From Glaciecola sp. (GTDB lineage: Bacteria; Pseudomonadota; Gammaproteobacteria; Enterobacterales; Alteromonadaceae): 64,000 nt of DNA. The stretch lies in assembly GCA_029246415.1 (NCBI GenBank), contig JAQWNF010000024.1, forward strand, positions 40,480-104,479. The letters are read 5' to 3'. Shown here in pieces: positions 28,102-37,162 of this stretch. The translations under genes were made by a program, and so were the position numbers. Position 1 is the stretch's first letter, and each line of letters begins with the position of its first letter. Below the pieces are notes generated by a model. It ran no database searches. It saw only the letters and a program-made list of their open reading frames with translations, and was not told where the DNA came from.

Positions 28102-28708
28102 TGGCTTCTAACATGTCCTTCAAGCGCTGCAAGGCTAATCGAGTGCGACTTTTAACGGTTCCTAGTGGAATTGCTAATTCGTCAGCGACCTCTTGCTGCG
28201 ACTTACCATCTATATAAATGGCTTCAATCACGGCTCGCTGTTTATCAGGAAGATTGTTAAACAACTGACCGACTTGTTCTAATGTAACTTGCTCGTCTAG
28301 TGAAACTTCATTTTGATCTGGCGTTTGTTCACACAAAATTGGCCATAGATCGTCAGAACAAATGTCTTCTTTGCGGTTTTTGAGTTTACGCAACATATCA
28401 AAGCGAATATTTCGTGCGATAGTAAATATCCACGTAGATGGAGACCCTTTTTCCGCATTAAACAAGTGCGCTTTTTGCCATACATTAGTCATGGTGTCTT
28501 GGACCATTTCCATTGCTAATGCCTCGTTACCCATTTGCTTGAGTGCATAAGAGCGTAAACGAGGTGCAAAATAACCAAAGATCTTTGCATAGGATCGTTT
28601 GCATCGCTGGGAGGCAACTTCCAATAAAAGCTGTGACATTTCATCTGCACAGTCTTTAGGCTTGCCGGTATTTTGTAATTTATTTTCCAAGGAAATTCCA
28701 ACGAGCAT
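28094..28708 (-). CDS. ECF sigma factor, RpoE/ChrR group (ECF11)
   Basis: A 204-residue sigma factor with region 2 at about 35-105 (FGYFAPRLRSYALKQMG, then WIFTIARNIRFDMLRK) and region 4 at about 145-200 (LPDKQRAVIEAIYIDGKS, VADELAIPLGTVKSRTRLAL, both in part). Its partner is the ChrR protein encoded immediately downstream, so it is distinct from the envelope-stress RpoE at the right edge. A TGATCT/CGTAAA promoter 29 bases upstream looks autoregulated. An N-terminal extension of about 25 residues could mean that a later start is used. Confidence 0.92.
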   Translation of the reverse strand: MLVGISLENKLQNTGKPKDCADEMSQLLLEVASQRCKRSYAKIFGYFAPRLRSYALKQMGNEALAMEMVQDTMTNVWQKAHLFNAEKGSPSTWIFTIARNIRFDMLRKLKNRKEDICSDDLWPILCEQTPDQNEVSLDEQVTLEQVGQLFNNLPDKQRAVIEAIYIDGKSQQEVADELAIPLGTVKSRTRLALQRLKDMLEAND

Positions 28709-28736
28709 ATATCCACCTATTTCAGTATTTGTAATT

Positions 28737-28763
28737 TATACGCGGTGGATAAATTAAAGATCA
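28737..28763 (-). promoter_or_regulatory. Likely autoregulated ECF promoter of the sigma-chrR operon
   Basis: Minus strand: TGATCT (28758-28763), a 15-base spacer and CGTAAA (28737-28742). TGATC is the known -35 type for the RpoE/ChrR group. The CGTAAA box recurs exactly before the LON gene. Confidence 0.55.
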
Positions 28764-28767
28764 TAAA

Positions 28768-29337
28768 TTACTCTACCAGTTTTGTTAAGTATTGTACAAC
28801 CTCGGTGCAATCATTATCAGCTAGAAACAATTGCTTCTGCGCAGCGTCCACAGGGAGTAGTTCCAACCAGCGATTGATCACCCAAATTGGATCATCAAAT
28901 TTAGTTTCTTGATACAAGGAGTTGACCTCTGGGTACTTATCAAAAATCTCTTTAAGTTTTATATCCATAGGATGTAACGCATCTTTTTTGAGGTTGAACT
29001 GCATAGGAGTAATAATCTCGCAGTCCGCTATTCTAAGGTTGTCTTTTTCATTACGGATATTACTAATTGATACACATTTTTCACCTTCAACGGTAATGCC
29101 TAATAATCCATCATCCAGAAGATTAAAATCCACGACATTAACGTAAGTCCCGATTGGGTGTATATGCTGATTGGTTGTTTTATCGCCTTTCGCATTGAGC
29201 ATACAAATCACAAAGCCAGAATCAGAAGCACAAGCTTCTTTAACCATTCGGGTATAGCGAGGTTCAAAAATACGTAACGACATTCTCCCGCCAGGAAGAA
29301 CATGCGCCGATAATGGAAATAAAGGTAATGTCACCAC
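28768..29337 (-). CDS. LON N-terminal-domain protein (no protease domain)
   Basis: A 189-residue protein made of the Lon substrate-binding (PUA-like) domain only: LPLFPLSAHVLPGG, LRIFEPRYTRMV, IGTYVNVVDF and a C-terminal helical part. It has no AAA+ or protease part. Stand-alone LON-domain proteins are widespread but without a settled function. It lies directly upstream of the sigma-chrR pair and has its own promoter of the same type, so it likely belongs to the stress regulon. Confidence 0.82.
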   Translation of the reverse strand: MVTLPLFPLSAHVLPGGRMSLRIFEPRYTRMVKEACASDSGFVICMLNAKGDKTTNQHIHPIGTYVNVVDFNLLDDGLLGITVEGEKCVSISNIRNEKDNLRIADCEIITPMQFNLKKDALHPMDIKLKEIFDKYPEVNSLYQETKFDDPIWVINRWLELLPVDAAQKQLFLADNDCTEVVQYLTKLVE

Positions 29338-29369
29338 AATAAATGCCTATTCAATACTACACATCTATC

Positions 29370-29397
29370 TTTACGCACAATGACAGACAAAGGATTA
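29370..29397 (-). promoter_or_regulatory. Likely ECF promoter of the LON-domain gene
   Basis: Minus strand: TAATCC (29392-29397), a 16-base spacer and CGTAAA (29370-29375). The -35 differs from TGATCC at one base. The -10 box is identical to that of the sigma gene. Confidence 0.45.
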
Positions 29398-29489
29398 AAA
29401 ATAATTACATTAATATTTTTGTGGTCTTTAATCGCAGTGATATCCAATATTTACACAAATTTTTTAATAAAATGAGAGTAATTACACGG

Positions 29490-29517
29490 TGATCCATCTA
29501 TTATACGTTTGTGTATC
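29490..29517 (+). promoter_or_regulatory. Likely ECF promoter of the lipid-modification operon
   Basis: TGATCC (29490-29495), a 16-base spacer and TGTATC (29512-29517), 30 bases before the SnoaL-like gene. The -35 is the exact TGATCC reported for R. sphaeroides sigma-E targets. Confidence 0.6.
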
Positions 29518-29547
29518 CATCTACATGTTTTCATTAAATAAGTACTT

Positions 29548-29991
29548 ATGACCGTAATCGACCGTTTTGCCTCATTTTACCAAACGTTAGCCTTCGCCGA
29601 TATCGCGAAACTCGCCGATATTTACGCTGACGATATTACCTTGATTGACCCGGTTGGTACCCATCACGGTCTCGGTCAACTCAACGCTTATTTTGAAAAT
29701 TTACTGGTTAATGCTAACCATTGTGAGTTTGCTATTCATCATATAGCCGCTCATGAACCTCAACCTTTATTAGATCATCAATCTTTTACAGTAACTTGGA
29801 CCATGTCCTTTGCCACCCCTCGTTTGAATGGCGGCGAGACCATCCATGTTGATGGCATTACCTTGTTGAAGGCACGAGACGATAAGATATTTTTTCACCA
29901 AGATTACTATGATCTTGGGCAAATGGTGTATGAGCAAGTGCCTATATTAAAGTTTATTATTAATAAAATTAAATCAGGCATGCGCGCGTGA
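29548..29991 (+). CDS. SnoaL-like (NTF2-fold) protein
   Basis: A 147-residue NTF2-like protein. FYQTLAFADIAKLADIYADDITLIDP is the usual first helix-strand unit, and HVDGITLLKARDDKIFFHQDYYD (both in part) the closing sheet. Members bind small hydrophobic molecules or act as minor enzymes; no activity can be assigned here. It opens the five-gene operon behind a TGATCC promoter and overlaps the SDR gene by 4 bp. Confidence 0.82.
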   Translation: MTVIDRFASFYQTLAFADIAKLADIYADDITLIDPVGTHHGLGQLNAYFENLLVNANHCEFAIHHIAAHEPQPLLDHQSFTVTWTMSFATPRLNGGETIHVDGITLLKARDDKIFFHQDYYDLGQMVYEQVPILKFIINKIKSGMRA

Positions 29992-30719
29992 AACGTTTGT
30001 TAATTACAGGTGCAACTTCGGGCATAGGTGAAGCGGTCGCGTTACTCGCTGCACAACAAGGCTACAGTGTTATTGCCTGTGGCCGCAATGCAGACAAACT
30101 TGCACAACTAGCTCAGCTGCCAAATATTTCCACATGCCAGTTTGATGTTACCGATTTAACGCAAACAGAAGCGGCATTAGCAAATGTACAATGTGACATT
30201 GCGTTGTTAAACGCCGGTACCTGTGAATATGTCGATATTGATTCCATTGAGCCAGCTATGTTTGAACGTGTTTTTGCTGCTAATGTATTTGGGGTAATAA
30301 ACGTCATTAAGGCGCTATCGCCTAATTTGCAAAGCGGTAACAAACTGGTGTTTGTTGATAGTTTAGCTAGGCTCTTACCTTTTCCGCGAAGCCAAGCATA
30401 CGGAGCGAGTAAAGCTGCCCTTCATTACATTGCCAAAAGCTGCGCCGTCGATTATTCCGACCAAGGCGTTAAAGTACAGACTATATCTCCGGGTTTTGTT
30501 AAAACGCCCTTAACTGACAAAAACGATTTCCCTATGCCAATGAGCATCTCAGTAGAAGAAGCCGCACAAGATATTGTGGCAGGCATTGGCAGTAACAAAT
30601 CGAGCATTTACTTCCCGACGCGCTTTAGTTTTATTTTACGCTGTTTGCATGCCCTACCCGAGTTTATCCAACATCGGTTGAGCTTGAGCATGCGCCAGCC
30701 CAAACAGCCTAAATATTAA
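29988..30719 (+). CDS. Short-chain dehydrogenase/reductase
   Basis: A 243-residue classical SDR. The cofactor motif TGATSGIG is at 7-14, NAGT near 75, a Ser in VDSLARL near 128 and the catalytic YGASK near 142. The final 30 residues are hydrophobic and basic, which may help membrane contact. Its substrate is unknown; the context suggests a fatty acid or lipid intermediate. The start overlaps the SnoaL-like gene (GTGA type). Confidence 0.88.
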   Translation: MKRLLITGATSGIGEAVALLAAQQGYSVIACGRNADKLAQLAQLPNISTCQFDVTDLTQTEAALANVQCDIALLNAGTCEYVDIDSIEPAMFERVFAANVFGVINVIKALSPNLQSGNKLVFVDSLARLLPFPRSQAYGASKAALHYIAKSCAVDYSDQGVKVQTISPGFVKTPLTDKNDFPMPMSISVEEAAQDIVAGIGSNKSSIYFPTRFSFILRCLHALPEFIQHRLSLSMRQPKQPKY

Positions 30720-30766
30720 TGGAACTACAATATGCATAATAATAAAAATGATAATAAGAGTATGAA

Positions 30767-32077
30767 ATGAAAAAACGAATAGCAATTATCGGTACAGGTA
30801 TATCCGGTTTAACCTGTGGTTATATGCTCAATAAAGAACATGACATTACCGTATTTGAAGCCAATGATTACATTGGCGGTCACACAGCAACCAAAGATGT
30901 GATGGTCAATGATGTGCATTACGCCATTGATACTGGTTTTATTGTGTTTAACGATTGGACCTATCCTAATTTTAACAAATTGATGGGTCAGATAGGGGTC
31001 AATGCGCAGCCTTCCGAAATGAGCTTTAGTGTCAAAAACCGCTCTGCTAATCTTGAGTACAATGGCAATACGATCAATTCGTTATTCGCTCAACGCCGTA
31101 ATATTTTCCGTCCGCGCTTTTGGCGCATCGTTCGCGACATATTAAAATTCAATACATTATGTAAATCCGATGATGCACAACAACATGCCGCAACGGGGAT
31201 CACGTTATTTGATTATATCCGCCATCACAATCTGAGTGATGATTTTAGCCAGAACTATATTTTACCTATGTGTGCGGCGATTTGGTCAATGTCGATTGAA
31301 GACTCCAAGGCTTTTCCGTTGACGTTCTTCTTGCAGTTTTTTAATAATCACGGATTACTCAACATCACCGATCGGCCTCAGTGGTATACAATTATAGGTG
31401 GCTCAAGAGAATACATAGCGCCGTTGACCCGTGAATTTGCCGATAAGATTAAACTCAACTCTCCGGTAGTAAAAGTCACATCAACAACAAATCAAGTTGA
31501 GACGAGCAATGTCACTACACACACAGTACATTATCGCGATTCGCTTGTCAGTGAAACCACAGTCTTGACCGCCGAGTTTGATGAAGTCATTTTTGCTTGT
31601 CACTCTGACCAAGCCTTAGCCATGTTAGAAACCCCAACCGCCGCTCAACAAGATGTACTGGGTAAAATCGAATACGCGATGAATGAAGTCGTCTTGCATA
31701 CCGATACGGATATTTTACCGCAACGCGAACTGGCATGGGCGAGTTGGAACTATCTGATAAAAGGGGATGAAAATGAAACCCTGCAACCCGCTAGCGTGAC
31801 TTACAATATGAACATATTGCAAAGCCTGCAAACTGAGCATACCTTCTGTGTCACTTTAAACAACACCGCAGAAATTGCTCCGGAGAAAATCCTCGGTACT
31901 TATCATTATGCTCATCCGCAATTTAGTCCTGAAATGGTGAATGCTCAAGGGCAGCGAGCGAATATATGTGGGGTAAATAATCTGCATTTTTGTGGTGCGT
32001 ATTGGTATAACGGATTTCACGAAGATGGCGTGCGTAGCGCGTTAGATGTGTGCGAACGTTTTGGAGCTACTTTGTGA
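30767..32077 (+). CDS. FAD/NAD(P)-binding amine oxidase-like protein
   Basis: A 436-residue flavoprotein. The FAD motif GTGISG is at 9-14 and is followed by VFEANDYIGGHT, the typical second part of amine oxidase and phytoene-desaturase folds. The C-terminal NNLHFCGAYWYNGFHEDG motif closes the FAD site. Homologues sit beside cfa in many proteobacteria. In Rhodobacter, related genes of the sigma-E regulon have been tied to fatty-acid modification including furan fatty acids, so a fatty-acyl oxidoreductase role is plausible but inferred. Confidence 0.85.
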   Translation: MKKRIAIIGTGISGLTCGYMLNKEHDITVFEANDYIGGHTATKDVMVNDVHYAIDTGFIVFNDWTYPNFNKLMGQIGVNAQPSEMSFSVKNRSANLEYNGNTINSLFAQRRNIFRPRFWRIVRDILKFNTLCKSDDAQQHAATGITLFDYIRHHNLSDDFSQNYILPMCAAIWSMSIEDSKAFPLTFFLQFFNNHGLLNITDRPQWYTIIGGSREYIAPLTREFADKIKLNSPVVKVTSTTNQVETSNVTTHTVHYRDSLVSETTVLTAEFDEVIFACHSDQALAMLETPTAAQQDVLGKIEYAMNEVVLHTDTDILPQRELAWASWNYLIKGDENETLQPASVTYNMNILQSLQTEHTFCVTLNNTAEIAPEKILGTYHYAHPQFSPEMVNAQGQRANICGVNNLHFCGAYWYNGFHEDGVRSALDVCERFGATL

Positions 32078-32928
32078 GTTTAAGTAGTGCTATCTATCAA
32101 GGTAATGTGTACCACAAGCGTTTTACGCCCACGGTACATGAGTTTCGCTATGATATATATTTGTTTTGGCTCAAGCTTAAAGAGTTACCTGAGTTAGCCC
32201 AAATCGACGGTTTTAATGTCGATAAAAAGGGGTTGTTAGAGTTTCGTCGCAGTGATTACCTTAATCATCAAGGCTTGCCATTAGAAGAAGAAATTCTCGC
32301 AAAAATGAATGATTTGCGGGAAACCTTAAATAAAGAGGGTACGACCCCAATTAAATCGCCCCCAATTATTGGCGATGTGTATTTTTTGGGGCAGACTCGG
32401 ATGTTGAATTTATACTTCAGTCCGGTGAATTTTTATTACGTGCAAGACCCTATAACTACCCAATTTACTTTTATGCTCGCTGAAGTAAGCAATACACCGT
32501 GGCATGAACGTCACTATTACTTGGTTGATTTAAACGAACAAGCTGATACCCAAAAAGAATTTCATGTCAGTCCATTTAATCCAATGGATATGCAATACAA
32601 ATGGCATATTTCACAACCCGGTGAAGATTTAAAATTAACCCTTTCTTGTTACAAACAAATCAAACATATGGTCGCGAGTATTGATTTACAGCGCCAAGCA
32701 CTAACCGCAACTAATCTTTCTACGGCGAAAAAGAGTATACCTAGTATGACGTTAAAAACAGTCGGTGGGATTTACTGGCAAGCGTTGAAATTGTTTATTA
32801 AACGCACGCCTTTTTATGGCTATGCTAAACCGATCACTAAATCGGGTACTGAACCAGTCACTAAATCTGTGGCTAACCCTAGTACTAAAACAAATAGCAA
32901 GCCCACCACTTCGCAATCTGAGGAATGA
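32074..32928 (+). CDS. DUF1365 family protein
   Basis: A 284-residue protein of DUF1365: IYQGNVYHKRFTPTVHEFRY, LPLEEEI, VYFLGQTRMLNLYFSPVNFYYV and HVSPFNPMDMQY (each 20 residues or fewer). The GTG start at 32074 overlaps the oxidase stop (GTGA); the frame is open further upstream but coupling favours this start. The C-terminal 40 residues are a low-complexity Thr/Ser/Lys tail. The family has no firm function; its constant place between the flavoprotein and Cfa implies work on the same acyl chains. Confidence 0.85.
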   Translation: MSLSSAIYQGNVYHKRFTPTVHEFRYDIYLFWLKLKELPELAQIDGFNVDKKGLLEFRRSDYLNHQGLPLEEEILAKMNDLRETLNKEGTTPIKSPPIIGDVYFLGQTRMLNLYFSPVNFYYVQDPITTQFTFMLAEVSNTPWHERHYYLVDLNEQADTQKEFHVSPFNPMDMQYKWHISQPGEDLKLTLSCYKQIKHMVASIDLQRQALTATNLSTAKKSIPSMTLKTVGGIYWQALKLFIKRTPFYGYAKPITKSGTEPVTKSVANPSTKTNSKPTTSQSEE

Positions 32929-32931
32929 GCA

Positions 32932-34188
32932 ATGTCTCAAGCACAACAAACAATAATAAATTTTGACACCCTATCGCTCATGGATAAATGGTGTAAGCGC
33001 GCTTTTATTAGCGTCCTGAATCATTTACCACAAGGGTGTATGACATTAAAAGAAAACGGTGAACTGGTCGCTCAGTTAGGCGACCTTAATAGCGAATTAC
33101 AAGCAGAGGTCAATATTCTTGATCCTAAAGCGTACCGCCATTTATTATTTGGTGGCAGTGTCGCCAGTGGTGAAACTTATATGGATGGTTTGTGGACATC
33201 TCCGAACCTAACCAACGTCATCCGTATTTTTGCCCGCAACTTACCGGTATTAGATAAATGGGAAAAACGTTTTGGTTGGTTAACTTATCCGTTTAATAAA
33301 ATTCAACATTTTTTTAATCGCAACTCTGTTGAACAAGCGCGTAAAAACATCCAAGCCCACTATGACTTAGGCAATCAACTGTATACTCAGTTTTTGGATG
33401 AAAGCATGATGTATTCTGCTGCGGTATACCCGCATCCTGAAGCGGATTTGGCAGAAGCACAACAACACAAACTCAAAGCGATTTGCGACAAACTACAGCT
33501 GCAACCAACTGATCATCTGATGGAAATTGGAACTGGCTGGGGTGGACTAGCCGTGTATGCTGCTAAACATTATGGCTGTCGTGTTACCACGACTACCATC
33601 TCTGACGAACAGTATGCATGGGCACAAGAATGGGTAGAACGCGAAGGCTTAAGCGAGCAGATCACGTTGCTCAAACAAGACTACCGAACGCTTGAAGGTG
33701 AGTATGACAAACTAGTCTCGATTGAAATGATTGAAGCGGTAGGTAAAGCGTATTTGCGTAACTTTTTTGAAAAATGTACGTCACTATTAAAACCCGAAGG
33801 GATCATGGTGTTACAAGCGATCACAATTGATGATCGTCGTTATGAAAGCTACAGCAGTGGTGTGGATTTTATCCAAAAATACATCTTCCCGGGTGGTTTC
33901 TTACCATCGCAATATATGATTAACCGCTGTATTAAAGAATACACGGATTTGAGCATTCGCGACTTGCATGATATTGGTTTAGATTATGCTCAGACATTAT
34001 CACATTGGCATGATCGCTTTTTCGAAAATATCGAGTCTTTACGCGACAAAGGCTACGATGAGCGCTTTTCTAGAATGTGGCAATACTACCTCAACTACTG
34101 TGAAGGTGGATTTAGAGAACGTTCTATCTCTACCGTACAGCTCGTATTAGGTAAGACCTCACACACAGGTGCGTTGACTTTCCGCTAA
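32932..34188 (+). CDS. cfa: Cyclopropane-fatty-acyl-phospholipid synthase family methyltransferase
   Basis: A 418-residue SAM-dependent enzyme. An N-terminal lipid-binding part is followed by the SAM motif MEIGTGWGGLA near 195 and the family segment SIEMIEAVG near 263. The conserved FIQKYIFPGG is near 308. It acts on double bonds of membrane phospholipids. It starts 3 bases after DUF1365, with a GAGG ribosome site. Cfa-type enzymes are known members of the R. sphaeroides sigma-E/ChrR response to singlet oxygen. The stop lies only 3 bases from the pomB stop. Confidence 0.9.
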   Translation: MSQAQQTIINFDTLSLMDKWCKRAFISVLNHLPQGCMTLKENGELVAQLGDLNSELQAEVNILDPKAYRHLLFGGSVASGETYMDGLWTSPNLTNVIRIFARNLPVLDKWEKRFGWLTYPFNKIQHFFNRNSVEQARKNIQAHYDLGNQLYTQFLDESMMYSAAVYPHPEADLAEAQQHKLKAICDKLQLQPTDHLMEIGTGWGGLAVYAAKHYGCRVTTTTISDEQYAWAQEWVEREGLSEQITLLKQDYRTLEGEYDKLVSIEMIEAVGKAYLRNFFEKCTSLLKPEGIMVLQAITIDDRRYESYSSGVDFIQKYIFPGGFLPSQYMINRCIKEYTDLSIRDLHDIGLDYAQTLSHWHDRFFENIESLRDKGYDERFSRMWQYYLNYCEGGFRERSISTVQLVLGKTSHTGALTFR

Positions 34189-34191
34189 CCG

Positions 34192-35118
34192 CTATTGCGT
34201 TACCGAGATGGGATCACTGAATTTAGGTTTACCCTGATTAATCATGATCTCAACTCGGCGGTTACGCGCTTGCGCTTCAGCCGTCAGCTCTTCAGATAAC
34301 AACCTATTATTCGACATCCCCACCACAATCATACGACTGGCATCAAAGTTAGGTGCTTGCACAAGTTGTTCCCCTACTGCCACCGCTCGTTGTGCTGATA
34401 GATCCCAGTTGGAACGATATAACTTGTTCGAAATATTCGATATATCACTGTGACCCGACACTTCAATCTCACCAGGAATATCAGACAACACAGTTCCAAT
34501 CTTAACCACAACAGGCTCAAATTGCGGTTGTAAAAAAGCAGAACCTGCAGCAAATGAGCCATTCTCTCTGATTCGTATGGTAATCTGTTGTCCCAAAGAC
34601 TCCAGCTCAATCGCACCATCGCGAATTTCTTGTTCCATCTTTTCTGCAATTTTCTTTAACTGCTCATCAATATTTTCTTTATTGGCTGAATCGGAAGCAT
34701 CCGAGGCTGATGCCATATTGACTGAACTAGAGGTTGCTTGACCACCACTCTGTTCACCTTGTTGGCGCTGTTTACCACCAGCATGGGCACTTTCGCCATC
34801 TTGAAATTCAAGCTCTTGACGGGTGACTTCAGTGGTGACTTGTTGGATGGTTTCAATCGGGGTCGGTTGCGGCTTTCCCGGAGAAAACTCCATTGCAATG
34901 ACACTCGTCCCTTTGGGAATATCTTTGACCTCAAGCTTATTTTGTACCCCAAATGCGAATTTCATTGAACCGGCAATTTGTTTAAACTTAAGCACATCCA
35001 TCTCTGAAAATGACAACAGCAGAACAAAAAAGCACATCAACAAGGACATTAAATCCGCAAAGGTCCCCATCCAAGCAGGCAACCCTTCGGGTGGGCATTT
35101 AGGACATTCTTCAGCCAT
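34192..35118 (-). CDS. pomB: PomB/MotB flagellar motor stator protein
   Basis: A 308-residue stator subunit. The single membrane helix (about 18-40) holds the ion-binding Asp22 in the GTFADLMSLL motif. A periplasmic plug and a Gln/Ser-rich linker follow. The OmpA-like peptidoglycan-binding domain (about 170-300) contains VSGHSD and the NRRVEIMI end. The Cys-containing N-terminus (EECPKC) and gene order match sodium-type PomB. It shares one base with pomA. Confidence 0.9.
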   Translation of the reverse strand: MAEECPKCPPEGLPAWMGTFADLMSLLMCFFVLLLSFSEMDVLKFKQIAGSMKFAFGVQNKLEVKDIPKGTSVIAMEFSPGKPQPTPIETIQQVTTEVTRQELEFQDGESAHAGGKQRQQGEQSGGQATSSSVNMASASDASDSANKENIDEQLKKIAEKMEQEIRDGAIELESLGQQITIRIRENGSFAAGSAFLQPQFEPVVVKIGTVLSDIPGEIEVSGHSDISNISNKLYRSNWDLSAQRAVAVGEQLVQAPNFDASRMIVVGMSNNRLLSEELTAEAQARNRRVEIMINQGKPKFSDPISVTQ

Positions 35119-35888
35119 TATTCTTCTGCTTCTTTTGCTTCAATGGCACGTTTGGACTCGGCAAGATAAGATTTTAATATACCATCAATGACCCTTGGAT
35201 TTTGCCCATCGGCAATCCCTAAAATGCCATCCAGTACGAGTGACTGATTGACTTTTTCTTCATGTGAACGCACGTTTAATTTAGCCGAAATAGGCAAACA
35301 AATAATATTCGCCAAAAATGCACCGTACAAAGTCGTTAGCAAGGCTACGGCCATTGCTGGACCGATAGACTTAGGATCATCCATGTTGGATAACATGGCA
35401 ACCAAACCAATCAAGGTACCGATCATTCCCATTGCCGGCGCGATATCGCCTAACGCTTTAAAAATCGTCGCACCAAATTCATGGCGCTGCGTGGTCATTG
35501 AGATGTCTTTTGACAAGGTTTCGCGAACGACTTCGACATCATGCCCATCCACCAGCATATCCACGCCTTTTTGCATGAAAGGATTATCAATTTGTGCTTC
35601 TTCTAATGCTAAGAAACCGCCTTTTCGCGCTGCATCGGCCATTTCTACTACTTTGTGGATCAGCTCTTCGGGTGCTTCAATTTTAAACATGAAAGCTTTA
35701 GCTGCTATTTTGCCCGCCCCCAAAAACTGACCTAATGAAAACTGTGATAACACCACAAACAACGAGCCGCAGAATACGATCAAGATAGAAGGCACGTTAA
35801 TAAACATACCAATGTCGCCGCCTTGAACCATCGCCATGACAATAAAGCCAATCGCGCCAATCATGCCGACTATCGTTGCTAAATCCAT
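35118..35888 (-). CDS. pomA: PomA/MotA flagellar motor stator protein
   Basis: A 256-residue inner-membrane protein with four helices and the large cytoplasmic loop between helices 2 and 3 (about 55-145). The conserved GDIAPAMGMIGTLIGLV motif forms helix 3. Length and the MDLATIVGMIGA start match PomA, the sodium-driven type. It pairs with PomB. The gene is divergent from xseB. Confidence 0.92.
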   Translation of the reverse strand: MDLATIVGMIGAIGFIVMAMVQGGDIGMFINVPSILIVFCGSLFVVLSQFSLGQFLGAGKIAAKAFMFKIEAPEELIHKVVEMADAARKGGFLALEEAQIDNPFMQKGVDMLVDGHDVEVVRETLSKDISMTTQRHEFGATIFKALGDIAPAMGMIGTLIGLVAMLSNMDDPKSIGPAMAVALLTTLYGAFLANIICLPISAKLNVRSHEEKVNQSLVLDGILGIADGQNPRVIDGILKSYLAESKRAIEAKEAEE

Positions 35889-36002
35889 TGAAGACCCTCT
35901 TATGGTGTGTATAGCAGAATAAGATTACTATGCTTTTTATCGACATTTACGATATTATCTATAGCTAATATCCTATGAATCTTACAAAAAGTGGATGCAG
36001 AC

Positions 36003-36266
36003 ATGGCACACGATAGCGCAACTGACCAGCAACAACCCAATTTTGAACAAGCAATGCAACAACTTGAACTTGTCGTTCAAGAAATGGAGCGCGGTGAATT
36101 ACCGTTAGACGTCGCCTTGGGAAAATTTCAAGAAGGCATCACGTTAGCACGTTCATGTCAGCGCTATTTAAAAGACGCAGAACAAAAAGTGAGTGTCCTA
36201 GCTAAAGACAATGCAACACTAGAAGTATTACCGACGGATGAGTCTGATTCGGATTATGAGTTTTAA
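36003..36266 (+). CDS. xseB: Exonuclease VII small subunit
   Basis: An 87-residue helical protein with the family signature FEQAMQQLELVVQEMERGEL and LALGKFQEGITLAR-like LDVALGKFQEG. It joins XseA (not in the window) to degrade single-stranded DNA. A GTG at 35991 is in frame, but ATG 36003 has GTGGA 7 bases upstream and gives the usual length. It overlaps ispA by 11 bp. Confidence 0.9.
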   Translation: MAHDSATDQQQPNFEQAMQQLELVVQEMERGELPLDVALGKFQEGITLARSCQRYLKDAEQKVSVLAKDNATLEVLPTDESDSDYEF

Positions 36267-37140
36267 ACAGCGCCATGCTCAAACTCTTGAGTACACCAAT
36301 CAGCTGTTAGCACAAGCGTTAGCGCACTACCCGACTTTACCTTGCGAGCTATTACCGGCAATGCAATATGCGTTGTTGAGTCAAGGGAAACGCGTGCGCC
36401 CACTGTTTATTGCGATCCTCGGTGAAACACTGAATATCGACAATACTAGACTAGCCCCATTAATGGTTGCCATTGAATGTATTCATGCCTATTCATTAGT
36501 ACATGATGACTTACCGGATATGGATAATGATGATTTACGTCGCGGACAGCCGACGTGTCATATTCAGTTTAATCCAGGTACAGCGATTTTGGTGGGCGAT
36601 GCCCTGCAATCATTGGCATTTGAACATATTGCTAGTGCTTCAGTTTTAACCGATCGTGAAAAAGTCTCAGTTATCCAAGTGCTCGCTAAAGCAGCGGGTT
36701 ATGATGGCATGTGCGGCGGTCAAGCGATTGACTTACATTTTACAGATGCGGCTATAGATCTCGCGACGTTAACCCAATTACATGCACTCAAAACAGGTGC
36801 ATTACTCAGTGCCTGTGTTGATATGGTCATTGCTTTAGCGCCAGATTTAGCGCTGGCAGACATTGAACACCTACAAACCTTTAGTCGTAATTTAGGTTTA
36901 GCATTTCAAGTTCAAGATGACATTTTAGATGTGACCAGTGACAGCCAAACCCTTGGTAAACCCAGTGGTTCTGACCAAGAGCAGAATAAATCCACGTTTC
37001 CAGCCTTGTTAGGTTTACAAGCATCACAAGATTATTTAACTCTGTTATACACAGAATCGCTTCAATCATCGGACCATTTACCTTACAATACTTCCCCTTT
37101 AAACCAGTTCGCTGAATATTTAGTTCAACGACGCTACTAA
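36256..37140 (+). CDS. ispA: Farnesyl diphosphate synthase (geranyltranstransferase)
   Basis: A 294-residue prenyl synthase that makes farnesyl diphosphate. The first Asp-rich motif DDLPD is at 84-88 and the second, QVQDDILD, near 222. The frame also opens at ATG 36238; ATG 36256 gives the usual N-terminus, and both overlap xseB. The order xseB-ispA-dxs couples it to isoprenoid precursor supply. Confidence 0.93.
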   Translation: MSFKQRHAQTLEYTNQLLAQALAHYPTLPCELLPAMQYALLSQGKRVRPLFIAILGETLNIDNTRLAPLMVAIECIHAYSLVHDDLPDMDNDDLRRGQPTCHIQFNPGTAILVGDALQSLAFEHIASASVLTDREKVSVIQVLAKAAGYDGMCGGQAIDLHFTDAAIDLATLTQLHALKTGALLSACVDMVIALAPDLALADIEHLQTFSRNLGLAFQVQDDILDVTSDSQTLGKPSGSDQEQNKSTFPALLGLQASQDYLTLLYTESLQSSDHLPYNTSPLNQFAEYLVQRRY

Positions 37141-37162
37141 CCCACAGAGTATTTTTCTATAT

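Noticed and set aside
35248..35730. 160-codon plus-strand open frame over pomA
   Set aside because: It is antisense to PomA, whose family match is clear.
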